Shown here: positions 16,037 to 28,825 of the stretch, one piece after another
How positions within the stretch are numbered: position 1 is the stretch's first letter
Layout of the letters: the number at the start of each line of letters is the position of its first letter
DNA from: Pseudoalteromonas rubra
GTDB lineage: Bacteria; Pseudomonadota; Gammaproteobacteria; Enterobacterales; Alteromonadaceae
Assembly (NCBI RefSeq): GCF_001482385.1
Contig: NZ_CP013611.1
Span: forward strand, 372,001-436,000
Direction of reading: 5' to 3'
Length of the DNA: 64,000 nt
Notes under the pieces: generated by a model
The model's database searches: none
Told to the model about the DNA's origin: nothing
The model's input: the letters and a program-made list of their open reading frames with translations, nothing else
Program-made: the position numbers and the translations under genes

Positions 16037-16133
16037 GCGCTTCCACCGACACGGGGCACAAGGCTGAAAAGCAACGAGCCAACGAGTTGGGAGTCAAATA
16101 AAACTTGATTCTGAAACTTTTCAAAATTAAGTG

Positions 16134-16161
16134 TTGACATAAAATGGGAAGTGATTAGAAT
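16134..16161 (+). promoter_or_regulatory. rRNA operon promoter P2
   Basis: TTGACA, 16 bases, TAGAAT. A second near-consensus promoter in the leader, downstream of P1. Confidence 0.75.
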
Positions 16162-16204
16162 GCACAACCCTCAGCGCTAACGGCGCAGCGGCATTAAGTC
16201 GCAC

Positions 16205-16218
16205 TGTTCTTTAAAAAT
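16205..16218 (+). promoter_or_regulatory. boxA antitermination element in rRNA leader
   Basis: TGTTCTTTAAAAAT matches the boxA core TGCTCTTTAA used by Nus-factor antitermination. The rest of the leader (15830-16437) holds promoters and processing sequence and no gene. Confidence 0.7.
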
Positions 16219-16437
16219 ATGAAGCAATCATCTGTGTGGGCACTCCTACAGATTGAGTTCTAACAGCGAATTTCAGTTTACTGAATGACGCACAAAATTT
16301 AGAGTCTCAATTGAGCTGAGTGACCAACGGAATAAACATAGTTTATTCAGCACAGTCAATTCGATATCTCATCTTTTATAGGTGAGAAATCAAAATCAGA
16401 ATTCAATGAGCACGAAACTTCGGTTTCAAAAAACTTT

Positions 16438-17970
<1,533 letters not shown>

Positions 17971-18046
17971 TCGACTTAGAACTAATTTGTTCGAAGTGTC
18001 CACACAGATGATTGTTGATTAGAATTAGAGAACACAAACATTGTTT

Positions 18047-18123
<77 letters not shown>

Positions 18124-18238
18124 CTTCTTCCCGATGCTGCGTTATTAAGCTCGTCGTTTAGAAACTACTAAACGTCCTCACTTAATGCCTTGCCTCGAAA
18201 AGAAGCTCGGTTCAGAACAATGTTATTCCTAGTAATGT

Positions 18239-18314
18239 GGGGCTATAGCTCAGCTGGGAGAGCGCCTGCCTTGCACGCAGGAGGTCAGCAGTTCGATCCT
18301 GCTTAGCTCCACCA
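18239..18314 (+). tRNA. tRNA-Ala(TGC)
   Basis: A 76-nt cloverleaf in the 16S-23S spacer: acceptor GGGGCTA/TAGCTCC, anticodon TGC in CTTGCAC, encoded CCA. Confidence 0.97.
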
Positions 18315-18398
18315 CTTTACTACCTACTCCTCATAGATAAACACTCTTACCAACGACTTGGTACTCTGAGAGTTTTTAACTCTGAGAAGTAATTCTCT

Positions 18399-18411
18399 TG
18401 CTCTTTAAAAA
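18399..18411 (+). promoter_or_regulatory. Spacer boxA before 23S
   Basis: TGCTCTTTAAAAA, a consensus boxA in the 16S-23S spacer. The spacer from 18315 to 18720 otherwise holds processing sequence only. Confidence 0.7.
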
Positions 18412-18720
18412 TTTGGAAAGCTGATATTAAATTCTCGGAATGATAATGAAAATTGTTGTTCTATAGAGTTTTCGAAAGAAAAATGCCGATAAATTCGAAA
18501 GGATTTATTAGCGTCTACTTTAGTATTACTTAACTTCTGGCGAAGTTAAAACTGTCTTTAGCACTACAGCTTAAAATAGATTTTTCAATGAATTTGTTTT
18601 TCAGGCAAGGCGCTTAAATATTTTATCGCAGCGCGCAACCTTACAGGTTGTAACCAAGTAAAATATTTAAGGAACGCAGCATGAGAGAAAAAGGCGCAGA
18701 AAAACCATTTTGGGTTGTAT

Positions 18721-21600
<2,880 letters not shown>

Positions 21601-21716
21601 ACAACGCCAAAGTGGTTTTGTTTGTTAGAAGTTAAGAATTAAAGTAGACGATAAGAATTTAATACGCTTTTCCAGATTTTAGTGAGGTGTTGATAAACAT
21701 CTTGCACAACAGTTTA

Positions 21717-21833
21717 TGCTTGGTAACCATAGCATTTTGGAACCACCTGACCCCATGCCGAACTCAGTAGTGAAACGAAATAGCGCCGATGATAGTGTGG
21801 GGTTTCCCATGTGAAAGTAGGACATTGCCAAGC
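21717..21833 (+). rRNA. rrf: 5S ribosomal RNA
   Basis: Contains ACCTGACCCCATGCCGAACT and AGTAGTGAAACG; the 5' TGCTTGG pairs with the 3' CCAAGC. Ends are by analogy and may shift by a few bases. Confidence 0.93.
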
Positions 21834-21845
21834 TCCTAATAAAAG

Positions 21846-21876
21846 AAAGCCCGATTCGAAAGAGTCGGGCTTTTTT
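21846..21876 (+). terminator. rRNA operon terminator
   Basis: Twelve-bp stem AAAGCCCGATTC/GAGTCGGGCTTT (one G-T pair) with a GAAA loop, followed by a T run. Directly after the 5S gene. Confidence 0.9.
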
Positions 21877-21910
21877 GCGTTTGAAATTTTAAAAAGCGTC
21901 GATGAAGCTG

Positions 21911-22271
21911 TAGATAGAGTAGCGTTGTCTATTCATCCATGAAGTTGGTATCTAGCAACCTTTGGACACACTTCCTTGTGGAGGGCTCCCGGCGCGTAAC
22001 GCGTGTTATCGGCGTCCATACCTCGCGTTCATTGCGCTGCGAAGCGGTGCTTCGGTCACAATTCACCCATGTGAAAGCAGGACATTGCCAAGCTCCTAAT
22101 AAAAGGTCGATGAAAGACATTCATCCATGAATCTCATCGACATTCGTACGTCCATGTACGTCAAACCCGTTGCAGCAATGCAGCGGGTTTTTTGCTATGT
22201 GCGATTTAAAAAGTTGTAGAAAAAGCGGTGTTGTTTATTCATCCATAAAGTTGGTATCTAGCAACCTTTGG
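21911..22271 (+). repeat. Diverged duplication of the rRNA operon tail
   Basis: The segment ATTCATCCATGAAGTTGGTA with the following TCTAGCAACCTTTGG (21931-21965) recurs with one change at 22237-22271. Each copy comes after a terminator with a T run and a TTAAAAAG block. Between them, 22067-22104 repeats the last bases of 5S and its downstream DNA (CCCATGTGAAAGCAGGACAT then TGCCAAGCTCCTAATAAAAG) with one change. This is best read as an old tandem duplication of the operon end that left a 5S remnant. Small open frames here are not genes. Confidence 0.75.
22163..22193 (+). terminator. Second terminator after rRNA operon
   Basis: Stem AAACCCGTTGCA/TGCAGCGGGTTT with a GCAA loop followed by TTT. 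It lies between the two copies of the tail repeat and resembles a duplicated, rebuilt rRNA terminator. Confidence 0.7.
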
Positions 22272-22761
22272 TCTTATGCCGCGCGCAAACTTAGCGCCAA
22301 TAGCGCGAAAGTTGCGAAAAGTGGGTTTTTAATATACTTAAACAGCTTTTCGTATAGTTAAACAGAAATTACCCCTTATTCGGGGTTTCGAAATCAAACA
22401 TCGCTCGCAGACCACTCTCAGATAAATCATATTTCACCCACGTTATTACCCAGTCACCTTTAACGACTGTCCAGACTCTTGTAACGTTATTTACTATCCA
22501 TCGTACAAGGCATTGCTAAGCTGTTCATGGACGGGCCTCGCTGCTATCAGTGTACGAGCTGGCTTTTCAGCACTGCCGAGCCTTGTTACTCAACGAGCAG
22601 CATAAAGTAGCTGGTTTAAGATCTGGCCTATTAGACTAAGGTCGCAGAATATGTTGCCTGTATGATTTTTGTTCGCTCTGTTACTCTGGGAGGGCAGGTC
22701 ATCAACTCTTTAAACGTCGGTGCGGCCTGCGTTTGCCGACAAATACAACATGGAAAAGGTA
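22272..22761 (+). other. Noncoding stretch before the chitinase gene
   Basis: No convincing gene. A small hairpin ACCCC/GGGGT with a T-rich end lies at about 22370-22387. The remainder should carry the chitinase promoter, but I cannot place it with confidence. Confidence 0.4.
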
Positions 22762-24174
22762 ATGAAATATAAAAATTTATTAATGGCGCTGCCATTGCTT
22801 GGGGCAATGGAAGTCGCGCTTGCGGTGGACTGTAGCAACTTAACTGACTGGCAGGCTCAAAGTGTCTATACCAAAGGGGACTCAGTCATTTATCAGTCTG
22901 TGAGTTATACCGCAAAGTGGTGGACTCAGAATCAAAACCCCGCAAATAACTCTACTACTTATGCTGTATGGAATAAGGATGGTAATTGCGATGCGATTGA
23001 TCCGGTACCGTTAGTTACGGTTACCTCACCAAGCAATAACGCGAGCATTATTATAGGGACGCCTATCGATTTGTCTGCATCAGTTTCTCATCCGCATAAT
23101 GTTGCGATTGAACGGGCTGAATTCTTTATCGATGGTACGCTGATTGCGACAGATAATACCGCGCCGTATTCTGTGCCCTGGCAAGCACAAGGCCTAGGCA
23201 GTCATCAGTTACAGGTATTTGCAGTCGATGTCGAAGGCGGCAGAGGGGAGTCCAGCGCAGTCAACTTTACTGTCGCTGCGGATGATTTCCCTCCGGGTGA
23301 TCCTAATTTTAAAATTGTCGGCTACTTCCCAAGCTGGCAGGGGGCTGTCAGTGATATCCAGTTTGATAAACTGACGCATATCAATTACTCATTCTTGTTA
23401 CCTAACGCAGATGGCACACTTCAGCCGCTTGAAAATTTGAGTAAAATGACAGCGCTGGTAAATTCTGCGCATGCAAACAATGTTAAAGTTGGTATAGCTA
23501 TAGGTGGCTGGAATGGTGGCGATGACAGCGCATTCGAAACATTTGCGGCATCAGCACAAGGTCGTGCGACCTTTGTACGCGAAGTAATGGCCTTCGTAGA
23601 GTTACACAACCTGGATGGCGTAGATATGGATTGGGAATATCCAGACCCTGGTACATCAGCAAATAACTACGCTTTGTTGATGAAGGAACTAAGTGTAGAG
23701 TTGCGTGCTCGTGGTAAGTTCCTGACCGCTGCAGTTGTTGCGTTAGGCTATACGGGCGGTGGTGTTCTGGAGTCTGTATTCCAGGATATCGATTTTCTGA
23801 ACCTGATGGCTTACGATGCGAACAATGGCAATCATGCGTCTATGCAATATGCCAAAGATTCCATTGCATACTGGCAGAGTCGTGGCCTGAGCAAAGAAAA
23901 GACAGTATTAGGAGTGCCTTTTTACGCGCGCCCAACCTGGAAGGCATATCGGACTTTGGTCCAGGAAAACCCTGCTAATGCCTGTCGGGATACGGATGGC
24001 AGCAGTTACTATAATGGTATTCCAACTATCCGCGCCAAAACAGAATACGCAAAACTCAATGCTGGCGGCATCATGAACTGGGAACTGTCTCATGACAGTA
24101 AGGGCCCGGCTTCATTACTCACCGCAAAGTGGGAAGTTGCAAAGGGTTTGGCACCTAGCTACACCTGCCAGTAA
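22762..24174 (+). CDS. Secreted GH18 chitinase with chitin-binding and Ig-like domains
   Basis: A 470-residue exported endochitinase. A signal peptide (MKYKNLLMALPLLGAMEVALA) is followed by a CBM5/12 module with the aromatic patch AKWWTQ, an Ig-like linker domain (about residues 85-180, VTSPSNNASI to AVDVEGG), and a GH18 barrel starting at KIVGYFPSW. The catalytic motif DGVDMDWEYP gives Glu292 as acid/base and Asp290 as helper; IAIGGW and NLMAYD are the other family blocks. The ATG at 22762 is preferred over 22720 or 22750 because the signal peptide begins there and AAAAGG precedes it. Expected to cut chitin outside the cell, a common marine trait. A hairpin (TCAGCAACTA/TAGTTGCTGA, 24192-24214) follows the gene. 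Confidence 0.93.
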   Translation: MKYKNLLMALPLLGAMEVALAVDCSNLTDWQAQSVYTKGDSVIYQSVSYTAKWWTQNQNPANNSTTYAVWNKDGNCDAIDPVPLVTVTSPSNNASIIIGTPIDLSASVSHPHNVAIERAEFFIDGTLIATDNTAPYSVPWQAQGLGSHQLQVFAVDVEGGRGESSAVNFTVAADDFPPGDPNFKIVGYFPSWQGAVSDIQFDKLTHINYSFLLPNADGTLQPLENLSKMTALVNSAHANNVKVGIAIGGWNGGDDSAFETFAASAQGRATFVREVMAFVELHNLDGVDMDWEYPDPGTSANNYALLMKELSVELRARGKFLTAAVVALGYTGGGVLESVFQDIDFLNLMAYDANNGNHASMQYAKDSIAYWQSRGLSKEKTVLGVPFYARPTWKAYRTLVQENPANACRDTDGSSYYNGIPTIRAKTEYAKLNAGGIMNWELSHDSKGPASLLTAKWEVAKGLAPSYTCQ

Positions 24175-24229
24175 TACGTAAATAAACACGGAGTTCAGCA
24201 ACTAACTTAGTTGCTGAGCTCACCTTGGA

Positions 24230-24943
24230 TTAATAAAACTGTTTTAAAGTTTCCATATCTGGCAGTAAGGGTAGGCTTATCAGTTTGCTTTGCCAAAGCT
24301 GAATGACCTCGGATATGTCTTCGTAATGAGGGAGCAGTAAATAGCTTCCCAGCAGCACTACACCTAACTGAAGCAGGGAAGCCAGCGGCGCACTGGTCGC
24401 GACGGGCTTGAGCGCACTACCAAAGGAGGCCTTCAGTTCATTGTTATTGATGTCTACTGCGTAGCACTCATCGAGGATCAAGTGGGTCAGCATGCCTAAT
24501 ACCACCATCACTGCGCATAACAACGCAAAAGGCAGCCCTTCACCCAAATACAAAGGGATATTAACTGTGATGATGGCAAACATCAGCACAGACAACAGCG
24601 AGTGGCTTGCGCCGCGGTGAATGGTATAGCTTTCAAATATGGGCTTCAGTCCATACATGATAAGTAGATAGACGCCCAATCCGGACAACCAGATGCTGAG
24701 CAGAGAATGAAACTCGATGGCCAATGGCAGAGCAATGGCTGCACACAGCGCAAATATTGAAAACAGACTATTTAACGAGCGTGATTTGTCGGCATCGAGA
24801 TCAGGCAGAAGACCTGCCAACGTACCTAATATAAATAGCAGCAGTATATTGCTCATATCGGAAAGGTTCGTTGCCAGTATAACGGATGATGCGGCGGCAC
24901 TGACTACCACAGCTGCTTTGAAGTGAGTTGCAAAATTGGCCAC
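24230..24943 (-). CDS. YdjM-like metal-dependent membrane hydrolase (DUF457)
   Basis: A membrane protein of about 237 residues with five or six hydrophobic segments. The family features are an N-terminal MANFATHF, an acidic patch LLPDLDADKS and the HRGASHSLLS motif whose His/Asp residues are proposed metal ligands. The GTG at 24943 is favoured because family members start MANF-T-H; an ATG at 24982 would add 13 residues. The E. coli relative YdjM is in the SOS regulon, but I see no clear LexA box here. The true reaction is unknown. Confidence 0.75.
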   Translation of the reverse strand: MANFATHFKAAVVVSAAASSVILATNLSDMSNILLLFILGTLAGLLPDLDADKSRSLNSLFSIFALCAAIALPLAIEFHSLLSIWLSGLGVYLLIMYGLKPIFESYTIHRGASHSLLSVLMFAIITVNIPLYLGEGLPFALLCAVMVVLGMLTHLILDECYAVDINNNELKASFGSALKPVATSAPLASLLQLGVVLLGSYLLLPHYEDISEVIQLWQSKLISLPLLPDMETLKQFY

Positions 24944-25349
24944 TAAGTAAATTTCCGAATGTCTGAAGACTACACCAGCCATAAAAATGAATCTGTGGCT
25001 GCTCTATCCAGTCTGATCATAATGGCATTATTATTGTTTTACTAGCCATAAAACAGAGGCTTATTTACCACGATAGGCACACAGTGTGAGCTAGTCGATA
25101 AATAAGGTGATGTTACCCAGGGCAGGAAGAGTGTGCGCATGTCATAGTTATGGTCAGGTATTTGCCCGTGCCTGCAATACTTAGTGCTGAGTTGTTACAA
25201 CAGCAAATTGTCTGCAAAGCTGGTCGTTAGGATCCACAAATACTGTTAGAAGAGTGTATAGAGCTTTAAAGAATGATAGTAATTTAGTATATGTTTTTTA
25301 AAGGCGCTCTGTTATAAAAGTATTAAATTCTATTGTGGACACTGCAATT
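24944..25349 (+). other. Noncoding stretch between divergent genes
   Basis: About 400 bases between the minus-strand YdjM-like gene and the plus-strand DUF1800 lipoprotein gene. No gene is seen; promoters for both sides must lie here. AT content rises towards 25320. Confidence 0.4.
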
Positions 25350-27404
25350 ATGAATACTCACCTTTATTTTGCGGCGTTTTGCCTGACAACCCTGGTCGCC
25401 TGCGGTGGTGGCTCGTCAGACAGCAAACCAACCTCAGGTAATACGTCATCAAACACAACAACAGATACTCCAACACCTCAGCAATCAGCTGGAGACACTG
25501 AACAACCCTCGCAGGAACAGGGTGATAACTCGGAAGGTGAGGGGAACAACGATGCTTCTGAAGGAACTGATGAAACGCCCGAGCAACCAAACACACCGCC
25601 TGAAGTCGTTGTCGCTGTCGCTCAGCCCGAGGTGATCAAAGGTGCGCCATTGACCTTGTCTGCCAATGTGGCAGACCCTGAAGATTCTTCATTTAGCTAT
25701 CTGTGGAAGCAGTTAAGTGGCCCGGAAGTGGAACTGGGTGATGTCACGGGCTCAACGCTGGTAATTACTTTGCCAGAAACTTACCAGGCTACTGGTGATA
25801 CTTATCAGTTCTCAGTCACGGTAATGGATCCGCAGGGCGCAGAGACAACTTCCGAGATAGATGTCTATGCCAGTAATGCGATGTCAGATGTTCAGGCCGC
25901 AGTGCTTTTACATCAGGGAACTATGGGGCCAACACTCGAAGAAGTGAATGCTGCTACTGGTATGAGTGAAGAGCAATGGCTGGATGCGCAAATGGCATTG
26001 CCAGCAACTCTTCATTCTCCGTTATTGGAGAACTACCCTGACAGAGATACGCCATATCAGATAAATCGTATTGATGCCTGGTGGAAAGCCACACTGAGTG
26101 CAGATGATCAACTGAGGCAGCGCGTGGCTTTTGCTTTGAGCGAGATTTTTGTTGTCTCAGACGCAAACAACGCATTAAAAGGCGAACCGGAAGGTATGCT
26201 GGCCTATTATGATCTGTTACTTGAACATGCGTTTGGCAACTTTCGGGCATTACTGGAAGCTGTGACTTTGTCACCTGTAATGGGGACCTATCTCAGCCAT
26301 CTTGGTAATGAAAAGGCCGATCCAGCGCGCAATATTCGACCCGACGAAAATTACGCACGAGAAGTCATGCAGTTGTTTACCATTGGGCTGGATATGCTTG
26401 ATCAGGACGGCAGTATCATGCGTGATGATAGCGGTCAAAGTATCGCAACCTATTCTCAGCAAGAGATCACCGGGTTTGCACGTGTTTTCACGGGCTGGAC
26501 GTTTGCATTCTCGGCTCGCTGGAATCGTCCAAGCCGCAATTTTAGTCTGCCTATGCAAGCATTTCCCGAGTATCACTCAGAGTTAGAAAAAACACTACTG
26601 AATGGAGAAGTGATCCCGGCCGGTGTCGGGCCAGAAGACTCTATGCAGCTCGCTTTAGATAACTTATTTAACCATAGTAATGTTGGTCCCTTTATCAGCA
26701 AGCAGCTTATTCAGCGTTTGATCACCTCAAACCCCACTGCTCAATATGTAGAACGCGTTGCTATGGTATTTAATGACAATGGGAGCGGTGTACGGGGAGA
26801 TCTCAGTGCTGTGGTCCGTGCCATTTACCTGGATGATGAGGCGCGGCGGTATGGATCTGTTCTGGCACATCAGGGAAAAATTAAAGAGCCAATACTGAAA
26901 GGGGTTCAGATGTGGCGTACATTGGATGCGCACAGCGAAGAAGGTAACTACTTCACCTGGAACCTGGATGACAGATTTGGTCAGGGCCCGATGCTATCAC
27001 CTTCCGTATTTAACTTCTTCAGGCCAGATCATCAGCCAGCAGAGCTGAGTGAGCAAGGCTTGTTTGCACCTGAATTACAGATAGCGAATGATGCTGCGAT
27101 GATTGGCACGTTAAACCAGCACTATAGCGACTTGGTCTGGCGCATGGCTGAGCGTCACGATACGCTCAATCCATCGGCAATTTATTTGTATGGCCACAGC
27201 GATATCTCATTGCTCGAAGCCAGCGGGCTCAATGCGTTACTCGACAGATATAATGTGCTGTATTTTGCAGGCAATATGTCACAAGCAAGCCGAGAAGCGT
27301 TCATAGAGCTCGACGCGTACTTTGTGAATAAAAGTGCGGCAGACAGAGTCGGGCAGCTTTTGTTTATGGTGTCACTATCACCCGAATTTAACGTGCAGTA
27401 TTAG
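25350..27404 (+). CDS. DUF1800 lipoprotein
   Basis: A 684-residue exported lipoprotein: signal MNTHLYFAAFCLTTLVACGGG with lipobox LVAC, then an S/T/E/Q-rich linker, a PKD/Ig-like domain (PPEVVVAVAQPEVIKGAPLTL onward, roughly residues 80-175) and a long DUF1800 region with the typical RIDAWWKATLSADDQLRQRVAFALSEIF, ENYAREVMQLFTIGLD and GPMLSPSVFNFFRPD blocks. The ATG at 25350 is preferred to the GTG at 25335 because the signal peptide starts there. The DUF1501 partner begins 12 bases later. Such pairs are common in marine bacteria; the family function is not defined. Confidence 0.88.
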   Translation: MNTHLYFAAFCLTTLVACGGGSSDSKPTSGNTSSNTTTDTPTPQQSAGDTEQPSQEQGDNSEGEGNNDASEGTDETPEQPNTPPEVVVAVAQPEVIKGAPLTLSANVADPEDSSFSYLWKQLSGPEVELGDVTGSTLVITLPETYQATGDTYQFSVTVMDPQGAETTSEIDVYASNAMSDVQAAVLLHQGTMGPTLEEVNAATGMSEEQWLDAQMALPATLHSPLLENYPDRDTPYQINRIDAWWKATLSADDQLRQRVAFALSEIFVVSDANNALKGEPEGMLAYYDLLLEHAFGNFRALLEAVTLSPVMGTYLSHLGNEKADPARNIRPDENYAREVMQLFTIGLDMLDQDGSIMRDDSGQSIATYSQQEITGFARVFTGWTFAFSARWNRPSRNFSLPMQAFPEYHSELEKTLLNGEVIPAGVGPEDSMQLALDNLFNHSNVGPFISKQLIQRLITSNPTAQYVERVAMVFNDNGSGVRGDLSAVVRAIYLDDEARRYGSVLAHQGKIKEPILKGVQMWRTLDAHSEEGNYFTWNLDDRFGQGPMLSPSVFNFFRPDHQPAELSEQGLFAPELQIANDAAMIGTLNQHYSDLVWRMAERHDTLNPSAIYLYGHSDISLLEASGLNALLDRYNVLYFAGNMSQASREAFIELDAYFVNKSAADRVGQLLFMVSLSPEFNVQY

Positions 27405-27416
27405 GAGGCCGGCAAG

Positions 27417-28760
27417 ATGAACAAGAGCAGAAGAGACTTTCTATCACTGTGCCTGAAGGGAGGCATGTCGGCTGCAGCATTGACCAGTTTGCAGCTTCAG
27501 GCGCTGTCGGGCAGCATAGAGCAACGTAACTTTTCAGACTATAAAGCTCTGGTATGCGTGTACCTGTATGGTGGTAACGACTCCATGAATATGCTGGTTC
27601 CGCTGACGGGAGACCACCGTAGTTGGTACGAAGCAAGCCGCCAAAACCTCGCTGTGCAGGATGCGCTGTCACTGACAACTACCAGCGAGTTTGAAGGTGG
27701 CGTTGGCTTGCATCCTGCGATGTCTGCATTACAGTCTTATTTTGACCAGCAGACTTTGGCCTTTGTGGGCGGCGTGGGGACCTTGATCACACCGACGTCC
27801 TTAGTTCAGTATCAGGCCAGGAGCGTACCATTACCGCAGCATTTGTTTTCGCATAATGATCAACAGGCAACCTGGATGCACGGCCAGGAAAAGCAAACGC
27901 TGAATACCGGCTGGGGAGCCAGGTTACTAGAGCGGTTAGATCAGGGGACGGTATTTGGCAGTAATATTACCGTAGATGGGGCAAATCCATGGCAAACAGG
28001 CATGAATACCAGTGCGTTTGCGTTGAGCAAAAGCGGCATCAGTAAAATTAACGCACTGAGCGGTTATGAGCCGCGCGTAGAGCATGTAAGGCGCGTGATG
28101 CAAACCTTGTTTAACCAGACGTCTCATCCGTTGGCATCGGCGTATGGCAGCCGGTTAAATGGTTCTATCGAACATACTTTATATATGAATGCTTTGCTGG
28201 AAGAGGCACCGGTACTGGCGACTGAATTTGGCGAATCGAGCCTGTCGGCGCAATTGGCGGCGGTAGCGAAAACCATCAGTATCCAGTCCCAGCTGGGTGC
28301 TAAACGACAAATCTTCTTTGTCTCTATGGGCGGTTTCGATACGCATGATGAGCAGGAGTCTGCCCATCCGGCGCTACTGGGCGCACTTGCACAAAGCTTA
28401 GTAGAATTCCAAAGTGCGATGGCTGAGCTTGAGCTGACCGAGCAGGTCAGTACATTTACCATGTCTGATTTTGGTCGTACATTAACCTCTAACGGTGATG
28501 GCACCGACCATGGCTGGGCAGGTAATCAGTTGATACTTGGTGGCGCAGTAAATGGCGGAGATGTGCATGGCGCTGTGATGCCACAGCAGCTTGATGGGTC
28601 AAATGACGTTGGAGGCGGACGTCTGATCCCGGCGTTCAGCAATGAACAGTATTTCGCACCGCTGGCACGTTGGTTTGGTCTCGCGGATAGCGAAATGACA
28701 GAGCTGTTTCCGAATCTTAGCAATTTTGATGCACAGGCCCTTTCCTTGTTCAAAGTATAG
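27417..28760 (+). CDS. DUF1501 family protein with Tat signal
   Basis: A 447-residue exported protein starting with a twin-arginine signal (KSRRDFLSLCLKGGMSAAAL). The body has YLYGGNDSMNMLVPL, SMGGFDTHDEQ and TMSDFGRTLTSNGDGTDHGW, as in the DUF1501 family, which belongs to the alkaline-phosphatase/sulfatase-like fold; the Asp/His residues in these blocks may bind metals. Tat export means it folds in the cytoplasm, perhaps with a cofactor. It forms an operon with the DUF1800 gene, and the two products probably work together in the envelope. Confidence 0.9.
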   Translation: MNKSRRDFLSLCLKGGMSAAALTSLQLQALSGSIEQRNFSDYKALVCVYLYGGNDSMNMLVPLTGDHRSWYEASRQNLAVQDALSLTTTSEFEGGVGLHPAMSALQSYFDQQTLAFVGGVGTLITPTSLVQYQARSVPLPQHLFSHNDQQATWMHGQEKQTLNTGWGARLLERLDQGTVFGSNITVDGANPWQTGMNTSAFALSKSGISKINALSGYEPRVEHVRRVMQTLFNQTSHPLASAYGSRLNGSIEHTLYMNALLEEAPVLATEFGESSLSAQLAAVAKTISIQSQLGAKRQIFFVSMGGFDTHDEQESAHPALLGALAQSLVEFQSAMAELELTEQVSTFTMSDFGRTLTSNGDGTDHGWAGNQLILGGAVNGGDVHGAVMPQQLDGSNDVGGGRLIPAFSNEQYFAPLARWFGLADSEMTELFPNLSNFDAQALSLFKV

Positions 28761-28791
28761 TTGTGTAGTTTTGCTTCTGCACCAGTCATGT

Positions 28792-28825
28792 TAGATTACT
28801 TCGTGAAATATCACGAGGTAATCTA
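28792..28825 (+). promoter_or_regulatory. Palindrome covering ribosome binding site and start of the sigma54 activator
   Basis: Arms TAGATTACTTCGTGA and TCACGAGGTAATCTA (14 of 15 paired) with an AATA loop. The right arm contains the GAGG ribosome binding site and ends on the A of the start codon. It could be an operator or an RNA hairpin that hides the binding site. It may also be the end of the DUF1501 transcript. Confidence 0.6.

Noticed and set aside
21929..22361. Open frames of 63 codons after the rRNA operon
   Set aside because: They arise from the duplicated tail repeat, which is noncoding.
22501..22530. Possible third copy of the 5S tail (GGCATTGCTAAGCTGTT)
   Set aside because: The similarity is short and too weak to separate from chance.
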